64,000 nt of DNA from Siniperca chuatsi (lineage: Eukaryota > Chordata > Actinopteri > Centrarchiformes > Sinipercidae): contig NC_058045.1 in NCBI RefSeq assembly GCF_020085105.1, forward strand, positions 10,549,833 to 10,613,832. Direction: 5' to 3'. Numbering within the stretch: the stretch's first letter is position 1; every line of letters starts with the position of its first letter. The translations under genes and the position numbers were made by a program. The notes below the pieces were generated by a model, which was given only the letters and a program-made list of their open reading frames with translations, made no database searches and was not told the origin of the DNA. Shown here in pieces: positions 14,601-26,555 of this stretch.

Positions 14601-17600
14601 GTACATTTTTAGCAAACATCACTCAAACAGAAGTAAGTAGTGTTTTTGTTGGGGACTACTTTCTGTTGTGGATTAATACACATTTGGTGCATTAGTGAGC
14701 ATTTATGGCAGGTGGTGTGGGATCAACTCAAAATAAACTACAGTTCACATGTTCATCGTAATGAAGTAACATCCCAGAGCAACAATATGGCTCACTGATG
14801 TGTATTTAATAGTCTATTGCACAAAATAAATATGTCAGGCTTTAGCTACATATGCAGTGATTAGAAGGATCAATTAATTATTATTATTTTTTTCTTTTTT
14901 TGGGATTTGTTGACAGTAAGAAATATAGAATATCGCCAGACTCTTCCTTTAACAATCTTTTGTTTGCTTCACTGTAGAAACGTAATGAAGGTGTCAAGGA
15001 ACCTGCAGAAAGAAAAGGAAAGTCTCTTGAGACAGCTGGAGCTGTTGAGGTACGTCTAAACAGTTGCTGTTTCGATCAAAAGTTATGTTATTGTGAAGAT
15101 AAAAGAAATTTCCTGACAAAATGTGTAGGTGAAAACCGTACCTGAACAGCAATGAGTGTGTGTGTGTGCGTGTATACTTTTTCATATCACTCAGCCACTC
15201 ACCACTCTAAACAGGGATCAGCTGATCTAAATGATTTTCTGTCTTTGTGTCAGGGATATGAACAAAAGGCTGCGAGATGAGAAAGATGCCCAACAGTCTC
15301 AGAAGAGGGTTAGTCACAGACGCTCTATCCTTCCTCCTCTGCCATTAACTTATTACCTCAGTGAAGACCTTTGTACCCCGTGGACACAGCAGATTTATCC
15401 AACCTAAGCTAAGTCTTCGAATGGCTTCATGCTTTATTCCATCCTCTGGACAATGATTATTTATATGGGCAGCTGTTTGTTGTTGTTTGGTTATTGATTG
15501 AACTTGTGTTAATGTCACTGACACCGTTTGGGATTTCTTTTTTTCTTTTGTAGATGTAGTCAGTGAAGTGAAGGATTATGTTGAAAATACATTTATTCTG
15601 TCCTGTGTCAACTTGTAGGAAAGAGTGTTTTATATGTTTATTAATGATACTGTACATAGCTCTATTTATGCAGAAAAACTGAAGTTAATAAAACCCTTTA
15701 CTTATCACAGTTCTTTAAGAATTGCTAATCTCTTAATCAACTTTCTTAAGAAAATCAATATAAAATCAATAAACTGCTAACTGTAGCTATTTCCTGTATT
15801 GTTGTAATTTATAATCAAATACATGTATTGCTGATAAATGCTTATGATGTTAAACTTCTTTGCAGCAGAATAAATGTCACTTTTGGACTGAATTCTTGCT
15901 TTTCAAACATATATATCAAATAATCTGCATGTGAAACAATTAGTGTTTCTACAGAGAAGACAGTGTATCTTAATATTCCTTGGAAACTTACTATAGCGCA
16001 CCCATATATTTATACTATAAAAACGTATATTATACATTTTTTAATGCTGCTCGTTTCTTCTGCCTCACTTTCCACAAACACCTTTTAGAATCCACATGTC
16101 ACAGAGACTTTGCAGAAGAAAGGGTCAGTCATAGGTAACTACTTACTGCAAGACAAGCCATTGAAAAGGTTTGTATGACTAACTGCACCTGATATCACAT
16201 TTATCATCTTTTCAGTAATACAAGGCAGATTGCCCAAGGAAGCAACTAATTTTGTTTATTCATTGATTCTGAAGACAGCTGAGCTCATCCGATGAGTTGG
16301 AGCAGGACAAAGACAAAGAGATGACAAATTCATCCAAGAGACACCAACCGTCATGTAGAGTCAGGTGTGAAAATGTTGAACAGATGCAAACTCAGGTAGG
16401 GAACGTATTAAATCTGCAAATCCATGAATTGTATAACACAGTTGCAGCAGCTAGAGACTCATAATGACGAAGATAATATTCTGAGGCTTTTGTTGTCTGC
16501 ACAGTGATGATGTAGCACAGATTTGGAAAAAATGTGCGTCCTCTTAAACGCAAAGACAAAAAGACATGACACTGATATCAAAATGTTAAGTTTGGTGCCT
16601 TTACCTGAATTTTAGAGCAAAATTGTCAGTCCTCAGCGAGTGTTCAAGGTGGTATTCCTGGGTAACTCAGGGGTGGGTAAGACCTCCTTCATCCAGCACT
16701 ACTGCACGGGACACTTCTACAGTAAAATGAACGCTACTGTTGGTAAGCCTTTATTATCACTCTTTCACAATGATTAACGTGCTCCTCAGTGTGTAAAATA
16801 TAAAATCATGGCTCTCTACTTCTAGGTATAGATTTCCAGATGAAGACTTTAACTCTGGGCTCCACCACCATCGTCCTGCAGCTCTGGGATACTGCAGGAC
16901 AGGAGAGGTCAGATGTAACACAACTTATTCTCATGTTTACCAGCCATGTGCTTTTCTGTGGCCGTACATATTCCACGTAAAACCATTTGAGCTGTAGAAT
17001 CTTTTGGTAGTCTTATTTCTTATCACTTTATTACTCAAGTTTGCCTTTTGAGGGTGTTATTTGTTTCTCACTCCTTTCACCAATGTCTGTTCAGGTTTCG
17101 CAGCATCACTGAGCAGTACTACCGTAAAGCTGACGGTATCCTCGCAATGTACGACGTCACTTGCTCCCCCTCCTTCACCGCTGTGAGAGGATGGATGGAC
17201 TCTGTCAAGGTGAGCAGGTGGCGACGTCAAGGATGGTTTGATAGAAAAACATGCAAAACAGTTAGTCCCAGTATGAATACACATACAGGTAACTGACAAT
17301 ACAGAGCAATATGAATCTCTATAGACACTTATGCCATGTGAGTGATAAACCTCAACTTTAATTCTTCTTTTTGTTTCTTGAATTATTTTTGTCTAATCTT
17401 CATGTAGATAATGTAATAACTTTCCTCACCATTGATGTATTTTTTGCCTCAGTTTTCAACACTAATTAGAGTGTGTATTCTAACCTGTTGTATGTCTGTC
17501 CCAGGAGAAGATGTGTGACGGTGCCGTACTGATGCTGCTGGCGAACAAGCTGGACCTGGCAGACAGTTGCAGCAGAAAAGTGACAACAGTTGAGGGGCAG

Positions 17601-18490
17601 AGACTAGCAGAGGTGAGGCACATTTGATTATTCAAAGGACTTTCTGCAGTGATTCACTCATAATGCCACAGCTAAGAAAGGAACTTTGAAATAAATTAAA
17701 TAAAATGTTTGTTTTTTTTACTTCCTGGTTTATACAGCAGCACCAAGCTTTGTTTTACGAGTGCAGTGCCAAAACTGGATGTAGGATGGAAGAGCTGATG
17801 ACTGATCTGGCTGAGTATGGCATCTTATTTCTTTGCTGTATGTCATTCACATCATCTGGATCCTGCAGAATGTTTGTATCTGCTGTGTTGGCATTTTGTT
17901 GGTACACTTAATTTGTCGCTGTGTTTTTCACTGTGGTCAAAATAGACTCAGTTGCCAGTTTATTAGGTATGCAGTCTAATACAGCAGCCATGTAAATAAT
18001 CCTACCTTCATGAATGTTATAGTGATCAGAGAGTGACAGTGTTGGTTCAACTTTATAGTCGTTTTTGGGGCTGTTGAATTGTATTGCATTATACTGAGAG
18101 GTGTTTCTAATAAGGGCTGCAACTAACATTATTTTTATTATTGCATAATCTGTCAATTTTGGGATTAATCGTTTCACCTGAAACTGACTTCATCACTTAA
18201 ATAATTAATCATTTTCAATTTATGAATCATAAATGAATCAATTGTTTCAGCACTATTTCTCATATTTAGTCTGCTCTCATTGATATAAAAGGGATGTACC
18301 TGATAACGGAGTGTAGTTCATCTCATATAGTTTCTGTCATAAACTCAATTCTCAAATGTTGTGCTTTTCTGTTGCACAATGATTTAATAATTTTCTTCAT
18401 CTTAGGATGTTAGTTTCCCAACATGATCGACAATGTGAAGATGCACTTTTACTGACTGAGGACACTGCTAAAAGAGGCTGCTGTACATAA
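11655..18490 (+). CDS. cracr2b: EF-hand / coiled-coil / Rab GTPase (CRAC-channel regulator 2 type), complete, 652 aa
   Basis: Seventeen coding exons join in frame: 11655-11909, 11987-12098, 12198-12345, 13339-13485, 13587-13677, 13769-13864, 13953-14140, 14978-15049, 15254-15308, 16089-16168, 16275-16395, 16616-16742, 16826-16907, 17095-17209, 17505-17612, 17738-17814 and 18406-18490. Domains are two EF-hand loops (72-83, ending in D; 106-117, near canonical), a long coiled coil (about 180-400), then a Rab domain with G1 GNSGVGKT 471-478, WDTAGQE 518-524, NKLD 577-580 and ECSAK 607-611. The C-terminus is KRGCCT, a likely geranylgeranylation site. CRACR2A, the closest large Rab, tunes ORAI/STIM calcium entry and vesicle traffic. 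I chose cracr2b because of the neighbours cd151, gatd1 and chid1; cracr2a or rab44-like are alternatives. A non-coding exon probably ends at 9481. Confidence 0.88.
12442..12690 (+). repeat. MITE family D copy with long terminal inverted repeats
   Basis: The left end ACTCAGTTGGCAGTTTATTA and CTAATGCAGTCTAATACAG is mirrored at the right by TGTATTAGACTGCACTAG and CTAATAAACTGG. Total length is about 250 bp, in the intron after cracr2b coding exon 3. Related copies are at 17945-18400 and 51796-52535. Confidence 0.85.
15309..15694 (+). other. cracr2b: candidate alternative terminal exon of cracr2b (intronic polyadenylation)
   Basis: Reading through the donor after 15308 keeps the frame for 32 more codons to a TAA at 15405-15407. 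Then comes a 3' UTR-like stretch with a Pumilio-type TGTACATA at about 15651-15658 and an AATAAA at about 15688-15693. Use of this end would give a protein of about 420 aa with EF-hands and coiled coil but no Rab domain. This matches the layout of short CRACR2A and of mammalian CRACR2B. No transcript evidence is available here. Confidence 0.4.
17945..18400 (+). repeat. degraded MITE family D with a MITE family B nested in it
   Basis: The left D end is recognisable (CTCAGTTGCCAGTTTATTAG, GCAGTCTAATACAGCAG). At about 18112-18255 it is interrupted by GGGCTGCAACTAACATT ... ATTGTTTCAGCA, a short family B copy. D-like words resume afterwards (TTTAGTCTGCTCTCATTGAT). It lies in the last intron of cracr2b. 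Confidence 0.65.
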
Positions 18491-18730
18491 ACAGAAGAGG
18501 AAAGCAAACGCCCAGGTGTCAACACCATGGTTGACCGCTGTTACATTTGTCTTTGTTGGGACAGTCGGATGGAGTTATGGGGAATGAATGAGTCCCACAC
18601 TGACTAAAGAGTGTTACCCAAGTCCTGAAGTCACTTCAAGACACAAAGAGTGCCATTTTTCTGTGAACAAATTTACTGAACAGTATCTCTAATGTTTGCA
18701 TATATTGTTATATATCTTTATAATCCATCC

Positions 18731-18736
18731 AATAAA
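18731..18736 (+). terminator. cracr2b: polyadenylation signal of full-length cracr2b
   Basis: An AATAAA lies 240 bp after the TAA at 18488-18490, followed by a T/G-rich stretch. Confidence 0.65.
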
Positions 18737-20036
18737 AGATATTTTTGATGACTCCTTTGTTGTCATAGTCTTTTTCAAAATCTTACAAGCTACAATAGAG
18801 CTCATATGCGTGAGAAACCAGCTGGGGGCAGCCATGTACTCTGTATAGCTTGTGGAGGGGCGAGCTGCATGTAGTGCCAAAAGAGGACAGACTCTTGGGT
18901 GGGAGGCTCGGTCAACTGAGAACTTTCACAGTTGCAGTTAACCTTCAAAGACAGCAGCACATTGACACTGGGGTTGGTGGGATCTGGGAAGACGTTACCC
19001 CGATAATATACATCCTTCAGGGCCCACCATCTAGAATCAGGTAGGAGTATTTTAGTCTCAGCGGAAAGGGTGAGCAGTTTTTCCATGACACAATGAGTTA
19101 AAAATAACTCCGATTCTGACCATTAGGAGATTTTGTTTTGCTGGATAATCACATTTACACATGGAGTATTTTGTCTTATGGCTGGAAAACAGCATTACGT
19201 TGTTACAATGTTTTTAATATTTCATAGTTACTGTCCCTTTATTCTTGATTTGTTTTTTTTTTTTTTTTACATATATAAAGAGATGTTTGCTGATACCTAA
19301 AATTTTAAATCACAATTTCTCATGATGCTCAGAGTCACAACAAAAGTTCAGTTCAGGTTAAGATAAAAACAGACTTTTGACTAATTCATGAAGTAAAGCA
19401 TTAAAAGTCAACAGTATATCACTGGAGTGACAGAATATCAGGTTAAGTTATTGGGATGGGGGACACATAACTGTCTGCTGGATGACATGTGACACAAGTT
19501 AAGTGTGTTTTCCCCACAACATACTTGATTTCATCGTTTGAGCTCTGTTATACCAACTTTTTGCAAGTTTGAGCTCCACCACGTCATTTTTAGTCTACTG
19601 TTTGTTTCTCAAAGGTACAGATACATACAAAACCTTAAGAAAAGATAACACATTGTCAGAAAAGCACATGTATACTGTAGTTGTGTTAGAACTCCACCCA
19701 TTGAATCACCTTTTCACACCAAATCTGGAACTAACGCAGACTGAAAGAGGAAATTCTGACATGTATGCCACAACTGGCTAGTCTCAATTAGATATAGCAG
19801 CTCACCATCATGCATGTATATGGATAGTAAATAGCGTGATAATAATCTTCACTACAGTATGAAGGCATTGTTGGAGGGTATACCTGCTCTCTGAGACATC
19901 TTGTGTTCATTCTCTAGATTCAGCTGTGCTATTTAATCTTCTCCAGAAGGATTACTTTAAGTTTTTTATTTGCTAATTCTCTTCCTGTGTGTGCATTAAC
20001 CTACAGTGTATTTACATGCACATTTTTCATTTCAGA
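18737..20036. other. intergenic / cd151 upstream region
   Basis: No recognised gene. A 94-codon minus-strand frame at 18802-19086 and an overlapping plus frame look slightly more complex than background, but I know no family for them. A T-run lies near 19250-19268. The cd151 5' UTR exon should be here but was not pinned down. Confidence 0.4.
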
Positions 20037-23000
20037 ATGGAAGCTCATGGTGAAAAACCACTCAGCTGTGGGACAATATGTCTGAAATATCTACTTTTTC
20101 TCTTCAACATTCTGTTTTGGGTAAGTTAACAAAGAAGTGTTCAGATTTTCTCTGTATTTAAGACAACAAACCCTCTGTTAAGGGCTCTACAGCATTAAAC
20201 TCACGCTTTGCCACAGCACTTAATGAAGATTTTCTTTCTACGACACAGAATCACTACACAGCTCGCACACTTTCTGTTGTTTTTGTTTCTCAGGTTTGAT
20301 AAAACAGTTTATTCCTTCCATATATTCTATAAAAATATGTAATATTATGCTCCATATAGTTTCTATAAACTACATGTAAGGTATAATTTAGTCTGCATTG
20401 TACCAATACTTATGCAGAACTAAACAAATACTCCATACAGTCTGTACTTCAGAGACAATCCTACAATATATGTACATTGTAACCTTAACACATTTCTTAA
20501 TTTCTTTCAGTTTTTACTTTCTTAACTTTAATTTTCTTAACTTTAGGTTTTAAGAGTAGAGTGAACAAATATTGTACAACCTACTCTGTGCGTTTCCACA
20601 AAGTATGCACCGTGATTTATGTGTTTTAGATTTTAAAAACAAATTTGGCTGAATGGCTCTTGAGGCTGACAGTGAGAGAATAAGGCGTTGTCTTGTTTGC
20701 ATCACTGTCACATTTTAGTAACTATGTTATAACTGCTAGAAAACCGATGTGGTGCTTTGTTGATATGAGCATCTGGTTTGAATTGAGCTGATAACGGTAT
20801 GTTTCTTTCAGCTGGCAGGAGGGGCTGTACTGGCTGTGGGAGTGTGGACACTGGTGGAAAAGAGTGACTACATCAGTTTACTGAACTCCAGCTTCTACTC
20901 AGCCTCAGCTTACATCCTGATAGCTGCTGGGGTCATTGTGATAGTGACTGGGATAATCGGATGCTGCGCCACTCTGAAGGAGATGAAGAGTCTTTTGATT
21001 GTGGTAAAATGGACCAGAAACACAAAACATTGCCCTGTAACAGAGATTTTTTTTTTTTACCTTGGTTGTTTCATTTCACTCCACCAAAGCATTAACCCCA
21101 TTTAATTATGTGGAATCAGAAACCAAGGAAAGACACTTTTAAGTTCCTGTTTATACACACACAACCTGGTCTGGGTCTACGTGTACTGAAAGTTAATCCT
21201 TGGTGACCTTCTGTCTTGTCTGCCTGCATTCAGTGCAGCTTACTGTGTCGGACAGGCATGACTGTCAGATATAACAGACAAAGTCATGCAGAGTGTGTCT
21301 TTAAGAGTTTAGATTTAGAGTGTGGGTCATGCCAGAGGAATGAAGAGCATCACAGGCGGCTGTTGGGACTGAAGAGTGTGTGAGAGGGACAGACACATGC
21401 AGTGAGAGGATGTAATACAGAAGCAAAACTGCACACGCTCTGTGACGTTACTGTATGTCTGTTTCCATATTTGCCACAGCCTTTGTAATGAATAACTTCC
21501 AGTACCACAGTTTAATCAGTTATTCTCTGGAGTGTAACTTTGATTTTGGTTTTTTAGTCATGCATATTTAAAAATCACATTTAATGTCATATTTTAGCAC
21601 AGAAATGTACTGAAAACTACAGCTGAAAAATGCTTCAGAAATAATTTTTATCTTCATTTTATTCACAGCTGTGTTCTTGTTTATTTCATGTCTCGCTCTC
21701 TCTACAGTATTTGATCTTGTTGCTCTGTATTTTCCTGCTGGAAATCATTGCTGGTGCGCTGGCCTACATTACCTACCAAGAGGTGAAGTGCTTTACCTTC
21801 TGTTTGTATGTGTTTGTATATATTTGATCAAAGCATATTGACAGATATTAGTCCAATTTAATGTCTTTTTCAATATAAATATTTCCTGAAAAGGTTATTG
21901 TGCGGCACGACCAGCTGATTGTACTTACTCATATGTTTGTTTACTACTGCAGCTGCCATGTAGTTTAAATCTCACAGCAGCAATTACAAACTTTTTTTCT
22001 GCTTGTATTTTATGTGTATTTTTGTCACTCCACTATCCCTTAATGTGATTTCAACCTCATTCTCCATCATTTCTATGTAAATCTTTTTTAACCCCCCATG
22101 AAATGCCTCAGTTGCTGCACTCTTTGTTGTGAAATCCTCTCTGCATGCCTCTCTGTGCATGTTCTTCATTTGTCCTGTTATTCCAACCTTCTCACACCGC
22201 TCTCTCTTCCCCTCTTTTTCTTGCTCCAGTGTTTCCCTTTCTGCTACCAGGTAATCTGCTGCCACCTGTTTTCATTTTATATCAAAATGTTTCTCTAACA
22301 GGCCGATGTAAGATGGTTTGTTTTCACTCTGTGCACTTTGTCAGTCAAGCAACAAAACTATTTTCATTTGCAAATTCATTTGAAGAATGCTCATGTGGAA
22401 CAGGGAGTGGGGTCAGAGGAGCTATGCTCATATGTTTTGAGTTATGTGTGGGCATTGCACAGGTACAGTGGAATGTTACAGGGGAGGAAAGAAACTTGAC
22501 ATAGGGCTATTTTTATTGATGGGAGGAGATTTGCCGGTGACACATTTTTTTCCTGAGCAATCACTGAAGTGCTTCTTCTGTCTCACAGCTGGATGAGGAG
22601 CTCAGACAGAATCTGAAGGCGACCATGCAGCAGAAATACCAGCAGCCGGGGGAAGAGAGCGTCACGCAGGCTGTGGATAAACTTCAGCAGGAGGTGTAGA
22701 AGTGTGGCAGTGATACTGTATGTTTAAATCACAGCTCATTTACAGGCAGACTGACCACTAGAAATACCACTTAAATGACATGTCATGTGTCAGTTGAACA
22801 GATAATGTTACATTTGACATGACAGTTAGCCCCTTGAGCCTGCGTGTGAATATAATTCAATGTTAGTCACCACTGTCTCAACTTTTTTCTTTCTTTTGTT
22901 CCTCCCTGCACTGGCTCAGTTTAAGTGTTGTGGCAGTCACAATTTCTCAGACTGGAGAGGCTGTGTGTGGATCCAGGCAGCAGAGAATGAGCGGCTCGTT

Positions 23001-23454
23001 CCTGACAGCTGCTGTAAAACTCCCAGTGACCTCTGCGGCCGCAGGGACCATCCCTCCAACATCTACAAGGTGGAGGTAGGTAGAGCTGTCCATTTGGCTG
23101 TTGATAAATTATATAAATTATAACAAGATTTTAATTTCTTTCCCTTTCTCGTGCGCCCAGGGAGGCTGCATTATGAAATTAGAGGAATTCATCCTGAGTC
23201 AGTTGTATATTCTCGGTGCAGTGGGCGTTGGGATTGCATTTCTACAGGTAAAGAACTAACCACTGAGCAAAGTACAGCTTAATGTGAACATCTCTTTTAA
23301 TGTAGTTCAAAATGCCAGCAGCTGAACTGTGAATATTGGTTGTTTATGTGTGCAGTGTGGCACTAACAAGTTCCTCGTGTCTTTTTTCTTTCAGCTTGTG
23401 GGAATGATGTTTACTTGCTGTCTTTATCGAAATTTGAAAGAAGATCCGTACTGA
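20037..23454 (+). CDS. cd151: Tetraspanin CD151, complete, 252 aa
   Basis: Seven coding exons, all phase 0: 20037-20120, 20812-21003, 21708-21782, 22589-22693, 22920-23075, 23161-23247 and 23395-23454 (TGA). The product has four membrane helices (about 17-38, 58-78, 89-112, 220-244) and a large extracellular loop between helices 3 and 4. That loop carries the CCG motif in FKCCGSHN and the partner cysteines of PDSCCKT, DLCG and EGGC. Cysteines next to the helices could be palmitoylated. It matches human CD151 (253 aa) from [15 protein letters not shown] to [18 protein letters not shown]11 is closely related but fits less well at both ends. CD151 partners laminin-binding integrins. The human integrin-contact tripeptide QRD reads RRD here. 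It lies between cracr2b and gatd1, as in the human 11p15.5 neighbourhood. Confidence 0.9.
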
Positions 23455-23865
23455 TTTTTGACTTTCTTTAATATCACAAAATGTGTCACATCATGAATTG
23501 TAAAATGTTTGGTTAGATATTTTAATGCCCCAATTATTTACACAGTTCTGGGTGCTGTGAAATTGCCAATTCAAATTATGACATGATTTTCAAAATACAC
23601 ACACTAGAGACACTGTAATGCTGCTGGGCAGCACTGTTCTTTTTCTGCAAAATGCCATTGCTTGCTTTAAGTATCTTCCCTTTTATGTCAATATAAAGAC
23701 GTGTGGATGAACTTGTAACCAAATAACAGCAGAGAAATATGAGCATGTTGTTCCAGCTATTGCAGTCAGTGTTGTTCTCATTGTTTATCTAGTTCTTTTA
23801 AACAGTGTTTGCCAGAGTTATAATTTAAAGATGAATATAACACATTTTTTGTTTGTTGAAATCCA

Positions 23866-23871
23866 AATAAA
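23866..23871 (+). terminator. cd151: polyadenylation signal of cd151
   Basis: An AATAAA lies about 410 bp after the stop and 225 bp before the gatd1 start, so the two genes are very tightly packed head-to-tail. Confidence 0.55.
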
Positions 23872-24095
23872 AACTGCTTTCCATTTATTATTCCTAATGA
23901 GTTTCACACATATTGTATTTTCCCCTGCCTTTGACACTGGACTCTTATTCTGAAATCTTACAGCGGATGTTGTTGTCAGCTGACAGTACTTCCTCCTCGC
24001 GTATTTCTCCTGTGTGATTTCACCCACAATTATCATCTTTTTCATTTCAAACACGCTGAAATATTTAATGTGGAGGGAACACAGAAATAAATGAA

Positions 24096-25745
24096 ATGTC
24101 TGCGAAACCAACTTGTTTGATAGTGGCGAGTGCTTCTCCTCAAGGTGGGTCCATTAGCTTGATGTGTTATCATTTAACGAGTGGGATGAATTAACCTGTT
24201 ATCTGTGGTCAAACATCACTTGCTAGCTAGCTAGCTAGCATAACAATAAAGCAACGTTGTCTGTCGCAGATATACACTGATGTGTTTTGTTCCTTCAGGG
24301 GTGTCAGCAAAGTCTTTCTATCAGTCCTTCAGTCTTTGTACCGCAGCGTTTAATCTCCAAACAGCCACTCCTGGGGTAAGACTATTTCTAACTGAAAAAC
24401 ACGCAACAAAGTAAATTATGTAAAGTACAAACATACAGGCTTTAAAGATCTGACTGACAGGAAGTATAAATGTGCTGTTCTGCAGTCTATTTTGATATGT
24501 CCCAACTTAATGAACCTTTACTGAACTGAATGAACTTTAAAGCACTTGTTTTCAACTGGTGGCTCATCGTGACATGATTCACACTGACATGATACAATGT
24601 TTTAAACCAAAAACTAAATACAATATATCTATTAATTGTGTGAAAGAAGAGTAAAGAAGAGTCTGTAGTGATGTTAATGGAAATAGAATTGGTTGATTTC
24701 ACCATCTGTAAACATTTTCTTTCATTCCTGACATCTGAGAGATTATGAAATCACCTTTAGAGATGCAAACCACTGCTGGAATATGAATAAAACTTAACAT
24801 TTAGATTTTTCTTTAACCTAGTGCTGAGCGTTTTTTTGTTTGTTTTTTTATTGCAGGGGAAGCCAATAGACTTTGTTGGAGTCGATGAAAGCACTGCTAG
24901 ATGGGTGCAAGACTTCAAGGTGAAACCCTACGCAACACCAGCCAAACTTGAGTCTATAGACGGTGGGAATATTCATTTCATGATCATTTGGCTGTTTTTA
25001 TGTGTGCTGTTGTTTGGACTCTGCTTAGTTAAGTCACGATGACCCTTTCCAGGGGCCCGCTACCAGGCGCTGCTCATCCCGGACTGCCATGGAGCGCTGA
25101 ATGACCTGGCACACAGCGGCTCTCTGCACCGCATTCTCACACACTTCATCTCTCACCAAAGTGAGTGTCAGGCTACTTTTAAAAAGCAGTCAAGTGTGTA
25201 ATCTGTTTGTCCGGTGTAGAGACTTGTTTGTTTCTTTGTGCGCAGAGCCGGTTTGTGCAGTTGGACAAGGAGTGTCGGCGCTGTGTTGTGCCACTGAGGG
25301 ACAGAGCTGGATCTTCAGTGGCTACAGCTTAACAGGGGTTAGTCTTCCTCAAGTAAACATGAAGGCAATATATCCAAATATCTTTGTCTTCAGTGTGTTT
25401 AATAACGGTAACTCTTTTTGCTGAAAGCCATCAGTGTTTGAACTGGTGCGGAGGCCTGACTTTGCCAACCTGCCCTTGGTTGTGGAAGACTTTGTGAAAG
25501 ACAGTGGTGGGTCATACACAGGTGAGCTTGACCTGCAGAGCACAGATACTCATTTGGCAGAGTAAATACTTAATCAGCATTTCTAAAACCAAACTAAAAC
25601 CCTCTCATGTTTATCTCTTTGTTTTCCAGCAAGTCAAGAAGACTCTGTGCACGTAGTCATAGACAGACACGTAATAACTGGTCAGAATATGCAGTCGACC
25701 TCACTTGCTGTAAATAATCTAATCCTGCTCTGTAGTGCCAAGTAA
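24096..25745 (+). CDS. gatd1: Glutamine amidotransferase-like class 1 domain containing 1 (DJ-1/PfpI fold), complete, 213 aa
   Basis: Seven coding exons: 24096-24144, 24299-24375, 24857-24962, 25053-25160, 25246-25337, 25428-25521 and 25630-25745 (TAA), total 642 nt. The product aligns along its whole length with human GATD1 (formerly PDDC1), with the blocks [48 protein letters not shown] and the end [11 protein letters not shown]. The fold is DJ-1/PfpI-like. At the nucleophile elbow, where PfpI has AxCHG, this protein reads CAVGQG, so the usual cysteine seems to be absent, as I recall for human GATD1. The molecular role is unclear. An earlier ATG at 24091 opens a 10-codon frame that overlaps the true start and ends at 24120; it may dampen translation. 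Confidence 0.92.
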
Positions 25746-26555
25746 AAATAGAAAATGTTGGAGCTTATTTGTACCACATTTATATTCATGAACATTCATC
25801 TCAGACGTTGGAAGATGCTGGGTCGGCACAGATGTTTGGCAACACTGTAAATACAAATTCATTACTTGTCAATGCTTGTTATTATAAACCTAACTTTAAA
25901 AAAACCCCACAAAAAAACAAACACACAAAATGTCTTGATTTGAAAATTAAAAAAAAAAAAAAAAGATAAACTTGGGGTGTCAAGAGTAGATGCAGATCCA
26001 TTGAAGATGTTGAGGATGCATCTTCACTGCCAGCAAAGCTGCACCCAGGAGCAGAAATGTTTGCGGGCAATGGAGCGCAAAACAGCACAAGATTTCTGTA
26101 TTTGGACTGAAGAGAGGCTGCAGATGTTTGTGGCACATGAACTCTGAAGGCCTCAAGAGTATAAGCCCTCATTTAACCTTTATACATATTGATGATCATG
26201 CAGCCTCTGTTGTTGAATGGAGATGTATTACTGCATTCTGTACGGAATGAAAAGTTGAATTTTTTCACACAATATCATCAATTAAAAGGAAAACATACTG
26301 AAGTACCTAGTGTCTGCTGCTAGTATCGTTTGAATCACCAAATCCTAGACTGAAATCCCAAGATTTCTCAACACTTTCATGACCCTCAAACAAGTTGAGT
26401 ATTAACTAAATCCTGTCAACAGCTCGTTTCAGAGTTCATGTCACTCGCTCAGAAACGGAAAAACAACTTGAATTTTTGGTGCACCATGTTCAAGGAAAAA
26501 GAAAAAAATGTGCTGATGATCCGAAGTCCACAGTCTTCACTATCAAGTCCAACTC
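25746..26555. other. 3' UTRs of gatd1 (+) and chid1 (-)
   Basis: The interval between two convergent stop codons. It contains a poly-A run near 25949-25963 and no coding match. A minus-strand open frame at 25882-26172 has no recognisable family. Confidence 0.45.

Noticed and set aside
22145-22504. 119-codon plus-strand frame
   Set aside because: It lies in the cd151 intron between coding exons 3 and 4, is rich in Phe/Leu/Cys from T-rich sequence, and has no family match.
25882-26172. 96-codon minus-strand frame between gatd1 and chid1
   Set aside because: Its C-terminal third comes from A/T runs, no splice sites join it to chid1, and no family is recognised.
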